Assembly (NCBI RefSeq): GCF_014651115.1
Contig: NZ_BMWG01000035.1
Location: 1 to 51,884, forward strand
DNA from: Streptomyces inusitatus
Lineage (GTDB): Bacteria; Actinomycetota; Actinomycetes; Streptomycetales; Streptomycetaceae
Length of the DNA: 51,884 nucleotides
Direction: 5' to 3'
This document shows positions 36,091 through 44,585 of this stretch, piece by piece (within the stretch, counting starts at the first letter, position 1; each line of letters begins with the position of its first letter). The notes beneath the pieces are model-generated. The model saw only the letters and a list, made by a program, of their open reading frames with translations. It ran no database searches and was not told the origin of the DNA. Position numbers and translations under genes: made by a program.

Positions 36091-37320
36091 CTACCCGCCG
36101 AACTCCTCCAGCCCCTTCAGAGCCTGGTCCAGCAGCGCCTGCCGCCCCTCAAGCTCCTTCGCGAGCTTGTCCGCCTTCGCGTTGTTCCCCGCGGCCCGGG
36201 CGGCGTCCACCTGCCCGCGCAGCTTGTCCACGGCGGCCTGGAGCTGCCCGGTCAGCCCCGCCGCACGCGCCCGCGCCTCGGGGTTGGTCCGGCGCCACTC
36301 GTTCTCCTCGGACTCCTGAATGGCGCGCTCCACGGCGTGCATCCGGCCCTCGACCTTGGGACGGGCGTCCCGGGGCACATGCCCGACGGCCTCCCAGCGC
36401 TCGTTGAGGGAGCGGAAGGCGGCCCGGGCGGCCTTCAGATCCGTCACCGGCACCAGCTTCTCCGCCTCGGTGGCCAGCTCTTCCTTCAGGGTCAGATTCT
36501 CCGCCTGCTCGGCGTCCCGCTCGGCGAACACCCCGCTGCGCGCGGCGAAGAAGACGTCCTGCGCACCGCGGAAACGGTTCCACAGATCGTCCTCGGCATC
36601 CCGCTGCGCCCGGCCGGCGGCCTTCCACTCCGCCATCAGGTCGCGGTAGCGGGCGGCCGTGACACCCCAGTCGGTGGACCCGGAGAGCGACTCCGCCTCG
36701 GCGACCAGCCGCTCCTTGATCTTGCGGGCGTCCTCACGCTGGGCGTCCAGCGACGCGAAGTGCGCCTTGCGGCGCTTGGAGAACGCCGAGCGCGCGTGCG
36801 AGAACCGGTGCCACAGCTCGTCGTCCGACTTGCGGTCCAGCCGGGGCAGCCCCTTCCAGGTGTCCACCAGCGCCCGGAGCCGCTCGCCCGCCGACCGCCA
36901 CTGCTCGCTCTGGGCCAGCTCCTCGGCCTCGGTGACCAGGGTCTCCTTGGCCGTGCGCGCCTCGTCGTGCTGCTTGGCCCGCTGGACCTTGCGCTCCTCG
37001 CGCCGCTTGTCGACCGACTCGACCAGCGCGCTCAGCCGCTTGGCCAGCGCTTCGAGGTCGCCCACCGCGTGATGCTCGTCCACCTGCTGACGCAAGTGGT
37101 CGATGGCGGCCTGGGCGTCCTTCGCCGAGAGGTCGGTGGTCTTCACCCGCCGTTCGAGGAGGCCGATCTCGACCACCAAGCCCTCGTACTTGCGCTCGAA
37201 ATAGGCCAGAGCCTCCTCGGGAGTTCCGGCCTGCCACGATCCGACGACCTTCTCGCCATCGGCTGTACGCACGTACACGGTGCCCGTCTCATCGACACGG
37301 CCCCACGGGTCGCTGCTCAC
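36091..37320 (-). CDS. DUF349-repeat protein
   Basis: 409 residues from GTG 37320, chosen for the GGAGGAGG just upstream and the plausible N-terminus (VSSDPWGRVDETGTVYVRT). A short beta-rich head is followed by about 330 residues of charged helices holding DUF349 units of the type WKGLPRLDRKSDDELWHRF and WKAAGRAQRDAEDDLWNRF, and a coiled-coil C-terminus. Function is unsettled; coiled coils suggest a scaffold or nucleic-acid-associated role. It is alone and divergent from nothing nearby: the cyclophilin gene lies 175 bp upstream in the same orientation. Confidence 0.85.
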   Translation of the reverse strand: MSSDPWGRVDETGTVYVRTADGEKVVGSWQAGTPEEALAYFERKYEGLVVEIGLLERRVKTTDLSAKDAQAAIDHLRQQVDEHHAVGDLEALAKRLSALVESVDKRREERKVQRAKQHDEARTAKETLVTEAEELAQSEQWRSAGERLRALVDTWKGLPRLDRKSDDELWHRFSHARSAFSKRRKAHFASLDAQREDARKIKERLVAEAESLSGSTDWGVTAARYRDLMAEWKAAGRAQRDAEDDLWNRFRGAQDVFFAARSGVFAERDAEQAENLTLKEELATEAEKLVPVTDLKAARAAFRSLNERWEAVGHVPRDARPKVEGRMHAVERAIQESEENEWRRTNPEARARAAGLTGQLQAAVDKLRGQVDAARAAGNNAKADKLAKELEGRQALLDQALKGLEEFGG

Positions 37321-37495
37321 AGCGCCTCCTCCACCTGATGCCCGTGAAGGGTCTCGCCCCCCGGGCATCGTCCACAGTTTCCTGGGGGCGGGCCGCGCCC
37401 GCCCTGCACAACGCCAATCTAGGCGACCGGTCGCCCGCCTGTCCGCACTCCGCGCGGCCGAAATTCCCCGGCCCCGCCCGCCGGCCCGCCGGCCG

Positions 37496-38290
37496 TCACC
37501 TCTTGGTGACGGTCGCCTTCTCGACGGTGACCGCGTTCTTCGGGGGCCCGTCCGCCCCGCCACCGGTGACTCCGGCCTTCGCGATCTTCTCCACCGTCTT
37601 CAGGGAGGCGGCGTCCATCTTCCCGAACGGCGTGTAGCTGGGAGGCAGTTTCGTCTCCTTGTAGACCAGGAAGAACTGGCTGCCGCCGGTGTTGGGCTGG
37701 CTGGTGTTGGCCATCGCCACCGTCCCCGCGGGGAAGGTCACCGTCCCGTCGCCGCCCGGCTTGCCCAGACCGCTCAGATTCTCGTCCGGGATGTTGTAGC
37801 CGGGGCCGCCGGATCCGTCGCCCTTGGGGTCGCCGCACTGAAGGACGAAGATGCCGTCCGTGGTCAGCCGGTGACACTTGGTCCCGTCGAAGTAGCCCTT
37901 GCCCGCGAGAGCGTTGAAGGAGTTCACGGTGCGAGGCGTCTTCGACGCCTCCATCGCGATGTTCACCGGCCCCCGGTTCGTGGTGAGCTTCATCGAGTAC
38001 GCCGCCTTCTTGTCGATCGACATGGCGGGCTCGGGGCTCTTGGCCTCGGAGGGGGTGGGCGCGGGGGACTCACTGGCCTTGCCGGCCTGGGTGACCTTGT
38101 CCTTGTCCTTGCCGTCGTCGGAGAACGCTCCGGTCGCGAAGGCGGCCCCTGCCGCAGCCAGGACCATGGCGACCGCCGCGGCGATCACCTGGTTCCGCTG
38201 CTTCCTCTTGCGGGACTGCATCCGGCGCTGGTGCTGGCGCTCGAACTTCTCTCGGGCGAGCTGCCGCCGCCGCTGATCGCTGCTGACCAC
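37496..38290 (-). CDS. membrane-anchored cyclophilin-type peptidyl-prolyl isomerase
   Basis: 264 residues, GTG start with GAGGGAGAAG upstream. The basic cytosolic head (RRRQLAREKFERQHQRRMQSR) precedes one span (QVIAAAVAMVLAAAGAAFA), a Ser/Pro/Glu linker and the cyclophilin domain (about 115-255: GPVNIAME, FNALAGKGYFDG, ANTSQPNTGGSQFF, TPFGKM). It should fold proteins outside the membrane. The region that reads FHRVI..FM.QGGD in active enzymes is KCHRLTTDGIFVLQCGDP, retaining the Arg and Gln. By synteny it lies between relA and hisS as in mycobacteria. Confidence 0.9.
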   Translation of the reverse strand: MVSSDQRRRQLAREKFERQHQRRMQSRKRKQRNQVIAAAVAMVLAAAGAAFATGAFSDDGKDKDKVTQAGKASESPAPTPSEAKSPEPAMSIDKKAAYSMKLTTNRGPVNIAMEASKTPRTVNSFNALAGKGYFDGTKCHRLTTDGIFVLQCGDPKGDGSGGPGYNIPDENLSGLGKPGGDGTVTFPAGTVAMANTSQPNTGGSQFFLVYKETKLPPSYTPFGKMDAASLKTVEKIAKAGVTGGGADGPPKNAVTVEKATVTKR

Positions 38291-38351
38291 CGGGTCTTCT
38301 CCCTCTGTTCCGCTGTGTCCTTGAGTGGCGTGTGCCCGTACCGTATACGGG

Positions 38352-38382
38352 TTGGCTGTGGAGGGAGCAGCGCCGGTAGGCT
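38352..38382 (+). promoter_or_regulatory. candidate promoter of MBL-hisS
   Basis: TTGGCT (38352-38357), a 19-bp spacer and TAGGCT (38377-38382), about 85 nt before the MBL gene. A dyad CCGTATACGG at 38341-38350 lies at its upstream edge, in the divergent gap with the cyclophilin gene. Confidence 0.4.
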
Positions 38383-38473
38383 CTGATCTGCTGGAATTCA
38401 GGGCTCTGCCGTAATCGCGGGACAGAGACCGTCCCTTCCCCGCCACTCTCCGCAACCACATCCGAGGACGAAC

Positions 38474-39181
38474 GTGCTAATTGCCGGGTTCCCCGCCGGG
38501 GCCTGGGGGACCAATTGTTATCTGGTCGCCCCCGCCGCGGGTGAGGAGTGCGTGATCATCGACCCGGGCCATCAGGCCGCCGACGGCGTCGCCGAAGCGG
38601 TCCGGAAGCACCGGCTCAAGCCCGTCGCCGTGGTGCTGACCCACGGCCACATCGATCATGTCGCCTCGGTGGTGCCCGTCTGCGGCGCCCATGACGTGCC
38701 CGCGTGGATCCACCCCGCCGACCGGTACATGATGAGCGACCCGGAGAAGGCACTCGGCCGCTCCCTGGGTACGCAGCTCATGGGCGAGCTGACCGTGGGG
38801 GAGCCGTCCGACGTGCACGAGCTGACCGACGGCGCTCGGCTCAGCCTGGCCGGTCTGGAGCTGACCGTGTCGCACGCGCCCGGCCATACCAAGGGGTCGG
38901 TGACGTTCGGGATGCCCGAGGGCGGCGATGTGCCGCCGGTCTTCTTCTCGGGCGACCTGCTCTTCGCCGGCTCCATCGGACGCACCGACCTGCCCGGCGG
39001 CGACCACGCCGAGATCCTCCGGTCGCTGGCACGCGTGTGCCTGCCGCTGGACGACTCGACCGTGGTGCTGTCGGGACACGGTCCCCAGACGACCATCGGC
39101 CGCGAGCGCACGACCAATCCCTATCTCAGGGACGTCGCCGCCGGCCTCGGGAGCACGGACGCTCCCCGACGAGGAATGTGA
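38474..39181 (+). CDS. metallo-beta-lactamase-fold hydrolase (glyoxalase II-like)
   Basis: 235 residues, GTG start. Full metal set: THGHIDH near residue 56, HAPGHTKGS, FSGDLLFAGSIGRTD and a final SGHGP. This is the hydroxyacylglutathione-hydrolase-like branch; in an organism lacking glutathione the substrate is probably another thioester (inference). hisS starts 13 nt after the stop, so the two are co-transcribed. Confidence 0.9.
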   Translation: MLIAGFPAGAWGTNCYLVAPAAGEECVIIDPGHQAADGVAEAVRKHRLKPVAVVLTHGHIDHVASVVPVCGAHDVPAWIHPADRYMMSDPEKALGRSLGTQLMGELTVGEPSDVHELTDGARLSLAGLELTVSHAPGHTKGSVTFGMPEGGDVPPVFFSGDLLFAGSIGRTDLPGGDHAEILRSLARVCLPLDDSTVVLSGHGPQTTIGRERTTNPYLRDVAAGLGSTDAPRRGM

Positions 39182-39194
39182 CGAGAGAATCGCT

Positions 39195-40457
39195 GTGAGC
39201 ACCTTTCAGGCCCCCCGGGGCACCTATGACCTGCTGCCGCCCGACTCGGCGACCTATCTGGCCGTCCGGGAGGCGATCGCGGAGCCGCTGAAGAACTCCG
39301 GGTACGGCTATGTCGAGACGCCCGGTTTTGAAAGCGTCGAGCTGTTCGCCCGCGGCGTCGGCGAGTCCACCGACATCGTGAGCAAGGAGATGTACGCCTT
39401 CGAGACCAAGGGCGGCAGCAAGCTCGCCCTGCGCCCCGAGGGCACCGCCTCCGTACTCCGCGCCGCCCTGGAGGCCAACCTCCACAAGCAGGGCGTGCTG
39501 CCCGTCAAGCTCTGGTACTCCGGCTCGTACTACCGCTACGAGAAGCCGCAGAAGGGCCGCTACCGCCACTTCTCCCAGGTGGGAGCCGAGGCGATCGGAG
39601 CCGAGGACCCCGCGCTCGACGCCGAACTGATCATCCTGGCGGACCAGGCCTACCGCTCGCTGGGGCTGCGCCAGTTCCGGATCCTGCTGAACTCGCTGGG
39701 CGACCAGGAGTGCCGTCCCGTCTACCGCGAGGCGCTCCAGGGCTTTCTGCGCGGTCTCGACCTCGACGAGGAGACCCGCCGCCGGATCGAGATCAACCCG
39801 CTGCGCGTCCTCGACGACAAGCGCTCCGAGGTCCAGAAGCAGCTGGTGGGCGCGCCGTCGCTGCGCGACTACCTGTGCGAGGCGTGCCGGGCGTACCACG
39901 ATGAGGTGCGCGCCCTGCTGACCGGGGCGGGCGTCGTCTTCGAGGACGACGAGAAGCTGGTGCGCGGTCTGGACTACTACACACGGACGACGTTCGAGTT
40001 CGTCCACGACGGTCTCGGCTCCCAGTCCGCGGTGGGCGGCGGCGGCCGTTACGACGGTCTGTCCGAGATGCTCGGCGGCCCGGCGCTGCCGTCGGTCGGC
40101 TGGGCGCTCGGTGTGGACCGCACGGTTCTCGCACTGCGCGCCGAGGGCGTCGAGCTGGAGATCCCCGCGTCCACCAGCGTCTTCGCGGTCCCGCTGGGCG
40201 AGGAGGCGCGCCGGGTGCTGTTCGGCGTGGTGACCAGGCTCCGCAAGGAGGGCGTCGCCACGGACTTCGCCTACGGCGGCCGGGGCCTCAAGGGCGCGAT
40301 GAAGGTCGCGAACCGCAGCGGTGCGCGGTACACCATCGTCGCCGGTGAGCGTGATCTCGCCGAGGGCGTCGTCCAGCTCAAGGACATGGAGTCCGGCGAG
40401 CAGAACGCGATCCCGCTCGCGGACGTCGTCGCGGAAGTCGCCGCCCGGCTGAGCTGA
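39195..40457 (+). CDS. hisS: histidyl-tRNA synthetase
   Basis: 420 residues, GTG start with GAGAG upstream (VSTFQAPRGTYDLLP). Class II synthetase: motif 2 region KLWYSGSYYRYEKPQKGRYRH (split here: YYRYEKPQKGRYR), histidine loops VRGLDYYTRTTFEF and GGGGRYDGL, and a C-terminal anticodon domain. It charges tRNA-His. The start is fixed by the family N-terminus; a much longer open frame upstream overlaps the MBL gene and is not used. Confidence 0.96.
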   Translation: MSTFQAPRGTYDLLPPDSATYLAVREAIAEPLKNSGYGYVETPGFESVELFARGVGESTDIVSKEMYAFETKGGSKLALRPEGTASVLRAALEANLHKQGVLPVKLWYSGSYYRYEKPQKGRYRHFSQVGAEAIGAEDPALDAELIILADQAYRSLGLRQFRILLNSLGDQECRPVYREALQGFLRGLDLDEETRRRIEINPLRVLDDKRSEVQKQLVGAPSLRDYLCEACRAYHDEVRALLTGAGVVFEDDEKLVRGLDYYTRTTFEFVHDGLGSQSAVGGGGRYDGLSEMLGGPALPSVGWALGVDRTVLALRAEGVELEIPASTSVFAVPLGEEARRVLFGVVTRLRKEGVATDFAYGGRGLKGAMKVANRSGARYTIVAGERDLAEGVVQLKDMESGEQNAIPLADVVAEVAARLS

Positions 40458-40526
40458 GCGTCAACGCGCCGCCCGCGCGGTCATGCCACCGCGTGACCCT
40501 CGTTTTCGGACGGCCGCGGGCGGTTT

Positions 40527-40567
40527 CCGGTCGGCGGGCGATTCCCCTCCCTCGCCCCGCCGACCGG
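40527..40567 (+). terminator. hisS terminator
   Basis: CCGGTCGGC (40527-40535) pairs with GCCGACCGG (40559-40567). The right arm, with flanking CCCC, is repeated at about 40601-40609 and followed by TTTT, so an alternative pairing exists. The rest of the 266-bp gap to 40724 shows no other feature. Confidence 0.6.
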
Positions 40568-40723
40568 CCCCGCTCCCCCCTTTCCGGGACCCTCGGCCCC
40601 GCCGACCGGCCCTTTTCCCGGCTGTGCGAGGGCGGGCATCCTGGCCTCGGGGACCTGGGACGCCGGGAGGGGTGCGGCAGAATGGCCCTTCCACCGCAGG
40701 CCATCGAGCAATGGAACGGCGAT

Positions 40724-41365
40724 ATGACGACAGCAGCGGTAGACGACGTGGACTCCGGCGAGCGAGTGGACGGAGGCGTCCGGCGGGACACGGTCGGCGG
40801 CAGCCGCTCCCTGGCCTGGCTGCTGATCATCACGGGCGCCGCCGGACTGCTGGCCGCCTGGGTCATCACCCTGGACAAGTTCAAGCTGCTGAAGGACCCG
40901 AACTTCACCCCGGGATGCAGCCTCAACCCTGTGGTCTCCTGCGGCAACATCATGAAGAGCGACCAGGCCTCCGTCTTCGGGTTCCCCAACCCGATGCTCG
41001 GCCTGGTGACCTACGCGATGGTGATCGCCATCGGCGTCGGCCTGCTGGCGGGAGCCCGCTACAAGCGCTGGTACTGGCTGGGACTGAACCTCGGCACCGC
41101 CCTCGGCGCCGGGTTCTGCATGTGGCTGATGTACCAGTCGCTGTACAACATCAACTCGCTCTGTCTCTGGTGCTCGCTGGCCTGGGTCGCCACGATCGTG
41201 ATGTTCTGCTACGTCACGGTCCACAACGTCCGGCACCGGATCATCAAGCTCCCCGAGGGCCCGCGCGGCGCGCTGCTGGAGTTCCACTGGGTGCCCCCGG
41301 TGCTCTGGATCGGCATCATCGGCATGCTCGTGCTGACCCGCTGGTGGGACTTCTGGACCAGCTGA
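40724..41365 (+). CDS. vitamin K epoxide reductase family protein
   Basis: 213 residues with five hydrophobic spans. The quinone-linked redox pair is CLWC near residue 146 (NINSLCLWCSLAW), and two loop cysteines lie in PGCSLNPVVSCG. It should re-oxidise DsbA-like partners using menaquinone, supporting disulfide formation outside the membrane. The start is uncertain: ATG 40724 gives a good N-terminus, while ATG 40682 (14 residues longer) has GGGAGGGG about 10 nt upstream. Confidence 0.9.
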   Translation: MTTAAVDDVDSGERVDGGVRRDTVGGSRSLAWLLIITGAAGLLAAWVITLDKFKLLKDPNFTPGCSLNPVVSCGNIMKSDQASVFGFPNPMLGLVTYAMVIAIGVGLLAGARYKRWYWLGLNLGTALGAGFCMWLMYQSLYNINSLCLWCSLAWVATIVMFCYVTVHNVRHRIIKLPEGPRGALLEFHWVPPVLWIGIIGMLVLTRWWDFWTS

Positions 41366-41408
41366 GCCCCCCGCCCCCCGGGCCCCCTTGTGGGGCCTCT
41401 CGCCGAGC

Positions 41409-41436
41409 ACGCCCCCGAGCCCCGTGCCGGGGGCGT
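41409..41436 (+). terminator. VKOR-gene terminator
   Basis: ACGCCCCCG (41409-41417) pairs with CGGGGGCGT (41428-41436). Its last base is the first T of the rarA promoter motif. Confidence 0.7.
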
Positions 41437-41458
41437 TGTCAGTGGGCTGGCATAGGCT
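41436..41458 (+). promoter_or_regulatory. RecA-NDp / PafBC-type promoter of rarA, leaderless
   Basis: TTGTCAGTG (41436-41444), exactly 8 bp, then TAGGCT (41453-41458), and 7 nt later the GTG start at 41466. Same consensus as the ruvC promoter. Confidence 0.75.
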
Positions 41459-41465
41459 TCAGAGC

Positions 41466-42824
41466 GTGGAGCCCGATCTTTTCACCGCCGCAGCCGAACA
41501 GCGCCAGGAGCAGGATCCGTCCAGCAGCCCCCTGGCCGTCCGGATGCGCCCCCGCACCCTCGACGAGGTCGTCGGCCAGCGGCATCTGCTCAAACCCGGC
41601 TCCCCGCTGCGCCGGCTGGTCGGCGGCGGCACAGGCCCGGCCGGGGCCTCCTCGGTGATCCTCTGGGGCCCGCCCGGAATCGGCAAGACGACCCTGGCGT
41701 ACGTCGTCTCCAAGGCCACCGAGAAGCGCTTCGTCGAGCTGTCCGCCATCACCTCCGGCGTCAAGGAGGTCAGGACGGTGATCGACGGCGCCCGCCGCGC
41801 CGCCGGGGGATACGGCAAGGAGACCGTCCTCTTCCTCGACGAGATCCACCGCTTCTCCAAGGCCCAGCAGGACTCCCTGCTCCCCGCCGTGGAGAACCGC
41901 TGGGTGACGCTGATCGCCGCCACCACCGAGAACCCCTACTTCTCGGTGATCTCCCCGCTGCTCTCCCGCTCGCTGCTGCTCACCCTGGAGTCGCTGACCG
42001 ACGAGGACCTCAAGGGGCTGCTGCACCGGGCGCTCACCGAGGAGCGGGGCCTCGGCTCCGCCGTCGGCCTCGCGAAGGACGCCGAGACGCATCTGCTGCG
42101 GATCGCCGGCGGCGACGCCCGGCGGGCGCTGACGGCCCTGGAGGCCGCGGCGGGCGCGGCTCTCGACAAGGGGGAGACGGAGATCTCCCTCGCCTCGGTG
42201 GAGGAGACCGTCGACCGCGCCGCGGTGACCTACGACCGGGACGGCGACCAGCACTACGACGTGGCGAGCGCCCTCATCAAATCCATCCGGGGCTCCGACG
42301 TCGACGCCGCGCTGCACTATCTGGCCCGCATGATCGAGGCGGGGGAGGACCCCCGGTTCATCGCCCGCCGGCTGATGATCTCGGCGAGCGAGGACATCGG
42401 CCTCGCCGACCCGACCGCGCTGCCCACCGCGGTGGCCGCGGCCCAGGCCGTGGCCATGATCGGATTCCCGGAGGCCGCCCTCACCCTCAGCCACGCCACC
42501 ATCGCGCTGGCGCTCGCCCCCAAGTCGAACACGGCGACCACGGCGATAGGAGCCGCGCTCGCCGACGTCCGCGCCGGTCTGGCGGGCCCGGTCCCGGCCC
42601 ATCTCCGCGACGGCCACTACAAGGGCGCGGCCAAGCTCGGCCACGCCCAGGGCTATGTCTATCCCCACGACGTGCCGGGCGCGATCGCCGCCCAGCAGTA
42701 CGCGCCGGACGCGGTCCACGGCAAGCGGTACTACGAACCGACGCGGTACGGCGCGGAAGCGCGGTACGCGGACGTGGTGGAGAAGGTCAGGGAGCGGCTC
42801 GGCAGATCCGGGCCCGCGGTCTGA
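41466..42824 (+). CDS. rarA: replication-associated recombination protein A
   Basis: 452 residues from GTG 41466 (VEPDLFTAAAEQRQ). AAA+ clamp-loader-like ATPase: LAVRMRPRTLDEVVGQRHLL, Walker A GPPGIGKTTLAYV, Walker B LFLDEIHRFSKAQQD, sensor ATTENPYFS, and the C-terminal tetramerisation domain ending RYADVVEKVRERLG. It acts at stalled forks with RecA and SSB. The GTG is selected because the -10 box ends 7 nt upstream; a longer frame from 41388 would start inside the upstream terminator region. Confidence 0.95.
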   Translation: MEPDLFTAAAEQRQEQDPSSSPLAVRMRPRTLDEVVGQRHLLKPGSPLRRLVGGGTGPAGASSVILWGPPGIGKTTLAYVVSKATEKRFVELSAITSGVKEVRTVIDGARRAAGGYGKETVLFLDEIHRFSKAQQDSLLPAVENRWVTLIAATTENPYFSVISPLLSRSLLLTLESLTDEDLKGLLHRALTEERGLGSAVGLAKDAETHLLRIAGGDARRALTALEAAAGAALDKGETEISLASVEETVDRAAVTYDRDGDQHYDVASALIKSIRGSDVDAALHYLARMIEAGEDPRFIARRLMISASEDIGLADPTALPTAVAAAQAVAMIGFPEAALTLSHATIALALAPKSNTATTAIGAALADVRAGLAGPVPAHLRDGHYKGAAKLGHAQGYVYPHDVPGAIAAQQYAPDAVHGKRYYEPTRYGAEARYADVVEKVRERLGRSGPAV

Positions 42825-42876
42825 GCCGGCCGGGTGAGGGGCGGGCCCAGCGGGCACGGGCCCAGTGGGCGCGGGC

Positions 42877-43713
42877 TCAGTGCGAGGCCGCCTCGAAGAG
42901 GGTGTGCATCGCCCGGCGCAGCTCGGTGACGTCCCGTACCGGCTCGGGGAAGTCGAAGCGCGCGTCGAAGCACTGCTTCCCGACGAACCGCACCCGCAGC
43001 CCGAACCGGTCCAGCGCCAGCGGCACCGCCCGCAGCCGCCGGCCGTCCTCCTGGAGCGCGGCGTCCGCGCGCTCCCCGAGCAGCGCGCACAGCTCCTGGA
43101 GCTGGTCGCCGTGGGCGGCGTGCAGATGCTGGAGCAGCTCCGTCTCATGGGCGACGAGAGGATCCACCGAGGCGCGGGCGAAGTCCTCGGCCTCGACGTC
43201 GGTCGCGCCCCACAGATCGTCCACATACACCTCTCCCACCTCCAGCCGGACCATCATCCCGCCCGGCTCGGCGAGGCCCGGCACACAGGTGAGCCACCCG
43301 GAGACCCAGGCCCGGCCCCGGATCCGGTGCGGTACCGACACCGGTGCCACATCCGTGATCTCCAGTACGGCGGCCAGCTCGTCGTCCTGGGCATGGGTGG
43401 CCGCCCGCACGGCGGGGGAGTCGGCGGGGAAGAGGAGGAACACCTCGCCGTCCGGACCCACCACCCGGGCCTGCGGAGTCAGCTGGTCGGGGCGGACGGT
43501 CTCCACACCGGGAATGAGCAGTACCGCGGAGCATGTACTCTGTACGAGAGTTCGTGTGCGTTCGGCTGCTGACGGCATCCGATCGATTTCAAGCCCGCTG
43601 GGACGCGGCTGACCATGAGCTGATCGGACCTCCGTCGCCTCGACGCTCTGCTGAGCAGCGTCGGCTTCTTTTGTGCTGTCCGTGATGCGTTTGGTGTTCC
43701 CCGGGCGAGACAT
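42877..43713 (-). CDS. DUF2470 (HugZ/PNPOx-like) protein, probably iron regulated
   Basis: 278 residues. After about 45 polar residues comes a split-barrel-like part (AERTRTLVQSTCSAVLLIPGVE ... HRIRGRAWVSGWL). The C-terminal DUF2470 domain (about 187-275, LLQHLHAAHGDQLQELCALLGER ... FDFPEPV) is found in heme-utilisation and heme-oxygenase-like proteins. ATG 43713 has AAGGAGA 6 nt upstream; Met46 (43578) is an alternative. An iron box lies 15 bp before the start. Probable role in heme or iron handling (inference). Confidence 0.75.
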   Translation of the reverse strand: MSRPGNTKRITDSTKEADAAQQSVEATEVRSAHGQPRPSGLEIDRMPSAAERTRTLVQSTCSAVLLIPGVETVRPDQLTPQARVVGPDGEVFLLFPADSPAVRAATHAQDDELAAVLEITDVAPVSVPHRIRGRAWVSGWLTCVPGLAEPGGMMVRLEVGEVYVDDLWGATDVEAEDFARASVDPLVAHETELLQHLHAAHGDQLQELCALLGERADAALQEDGRRLRAVPLALDRFGLRVRFVGKQCFDARFDFPEPVRDVTELRRAMHTLFEAASH

Positions 43714-43727
43714 GCGATCTCCTTGAG

Positions 43728-43746
43728 TAAGGTGAGCCTAACCTAA
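43728..43746 (-). promoter_or_regulatory. iron box (DmdR1/IdeR operator)
   Basis: On the minus strand TTAGGTTAGGCTCACCTTA differs from the classical 19-bp TTAGGTTAGGCTCACCTAA at one position. It lies in the 56-bp gap between the DUF2470 start (43713) and the rpsD start (43770). Confidence 0.85.
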
Positions 43747-43769
43747 CCTACAACGGAGGTCTGGAGAAC

Positions 43770-44384
43770 GTGCCTAACCAGTCGCGTCCCAAGGTCAAGA
43801 AGTCTCGCGCGCTCGGCATTGCGCTGACGCCGAAGGCTGTCAAGTACTTCGAGGCCCGCCCCTACCCGCCGGGCGAGCACGGCCGTGGCCGCAAGCAGAA
43901 CTCGGACTACAAGGTCCGTCTGCTGGAGAAGCAGCGTCTGCGCGCCCAGTACGACATCAGCGAGCGCCAGATGGTCCGCGCCTACGACCGTGCGCGCAAG
44001 GCCGAGGGCAAGACCGGCGAGGCGCTGGTCATCGAGCTTGAGCGTCGCCTCGACGCCCTGGTCCTGCGTTCGGGCATCGCCCGCACCATCTACCAGGCCC
44101 GCCAGATGGTCGTCCACGGCCACATCGAGGTCAACGGCGGCAAGGTCGACAAGCCGTCCTTCCGCGTCCGTCCCGACGACGTCGTGATGGTCCGCGAGCG
44201 CTCGCGTGAGAAGACGCTGTTCCAGGTCGCCCGCGAGGGTGGCTTCGCCGCCGACGGCGAGACCCCGCGCTACCTCCAGGTGAACCTGAAGGCCCTGGCC
44301 TTCCGCCTGGACCGCGACCCGAACCGCAAGGAAGTCCCCGTGATCTGCGACGAGCAGCTCGTCGTCGAGTACTACGCCCGCTGA
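43770..44384 (+). CDS. rpsD: 30S ribosomal protein S4
   Basis: 204 residues, GTG start with GGAGG and GGAGA upstream. Typical S4: SRPKVKKSRALGIALTPKAVKYF start, then the S4 RNA-binding fold (LERRLDALVLRSGIARTIYQARQMVVHGHI split over about 95-115). It has no cysteine cluster at the N-terminus, so it is the zinc-free form. S4 nucleates 30S assembly on 16S rRNA. It stands alone, away from the main ribosomal protein operons, next to an iron box. Confidence 0.97.
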   Translation: MPNQSRPKVKKSRALGIALTPKAVKYFEARPYPPGEHGRGRKQNSDYKVRLLEKQRLRAQYDISERQMVRAYDRARKAEGKTGEALVIELERRLDALVLRSGIARTIYQARQMVVHGHIEVNGGKVDKPSFRVRPDDVVMVRERSREKTLFQVAREGGFAADGETPRYLQVNLKALAFRLDRDPNRKEVPVICDEQLVVEYYAR

Positions 44385-44411
44385 TCCCGGGCGCGGTACC
44401 CATCGCGCTTC

Positions 44412-44457
44412 AGCCCGCCCCCTCCCCGCCGTTCCACGGCGGCGGAGCCGGCGGGCT
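44412..44457 (+). terminator. rpsD terminator
   Basis: AGCCCGCC (44412-44419) pairs with GGCGGGCT (44450-44457) and an inner stem CGCCG/CGGCG caps it. Confidence 0.7.
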
Positions 44458-44585
44458 CTCGCGTCTCCACCCCCCGATTCACCCGGCCCGGACACCCGCC
44501 GCCGGGTTCGGGCGGGCACCCCGGGCGCGATAGGCTCGGAAGACGATTTCTCAGACATTCGGCGACAAGCAGAGAGCGGTGCGGT

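Noticed and set aside
38928..39194. hisS frame extended upstream into the MBL gene
   Set aside because: The MBL gene is well supported there and the histidyl-tRNA synthetase family starts at the GTG 39195.
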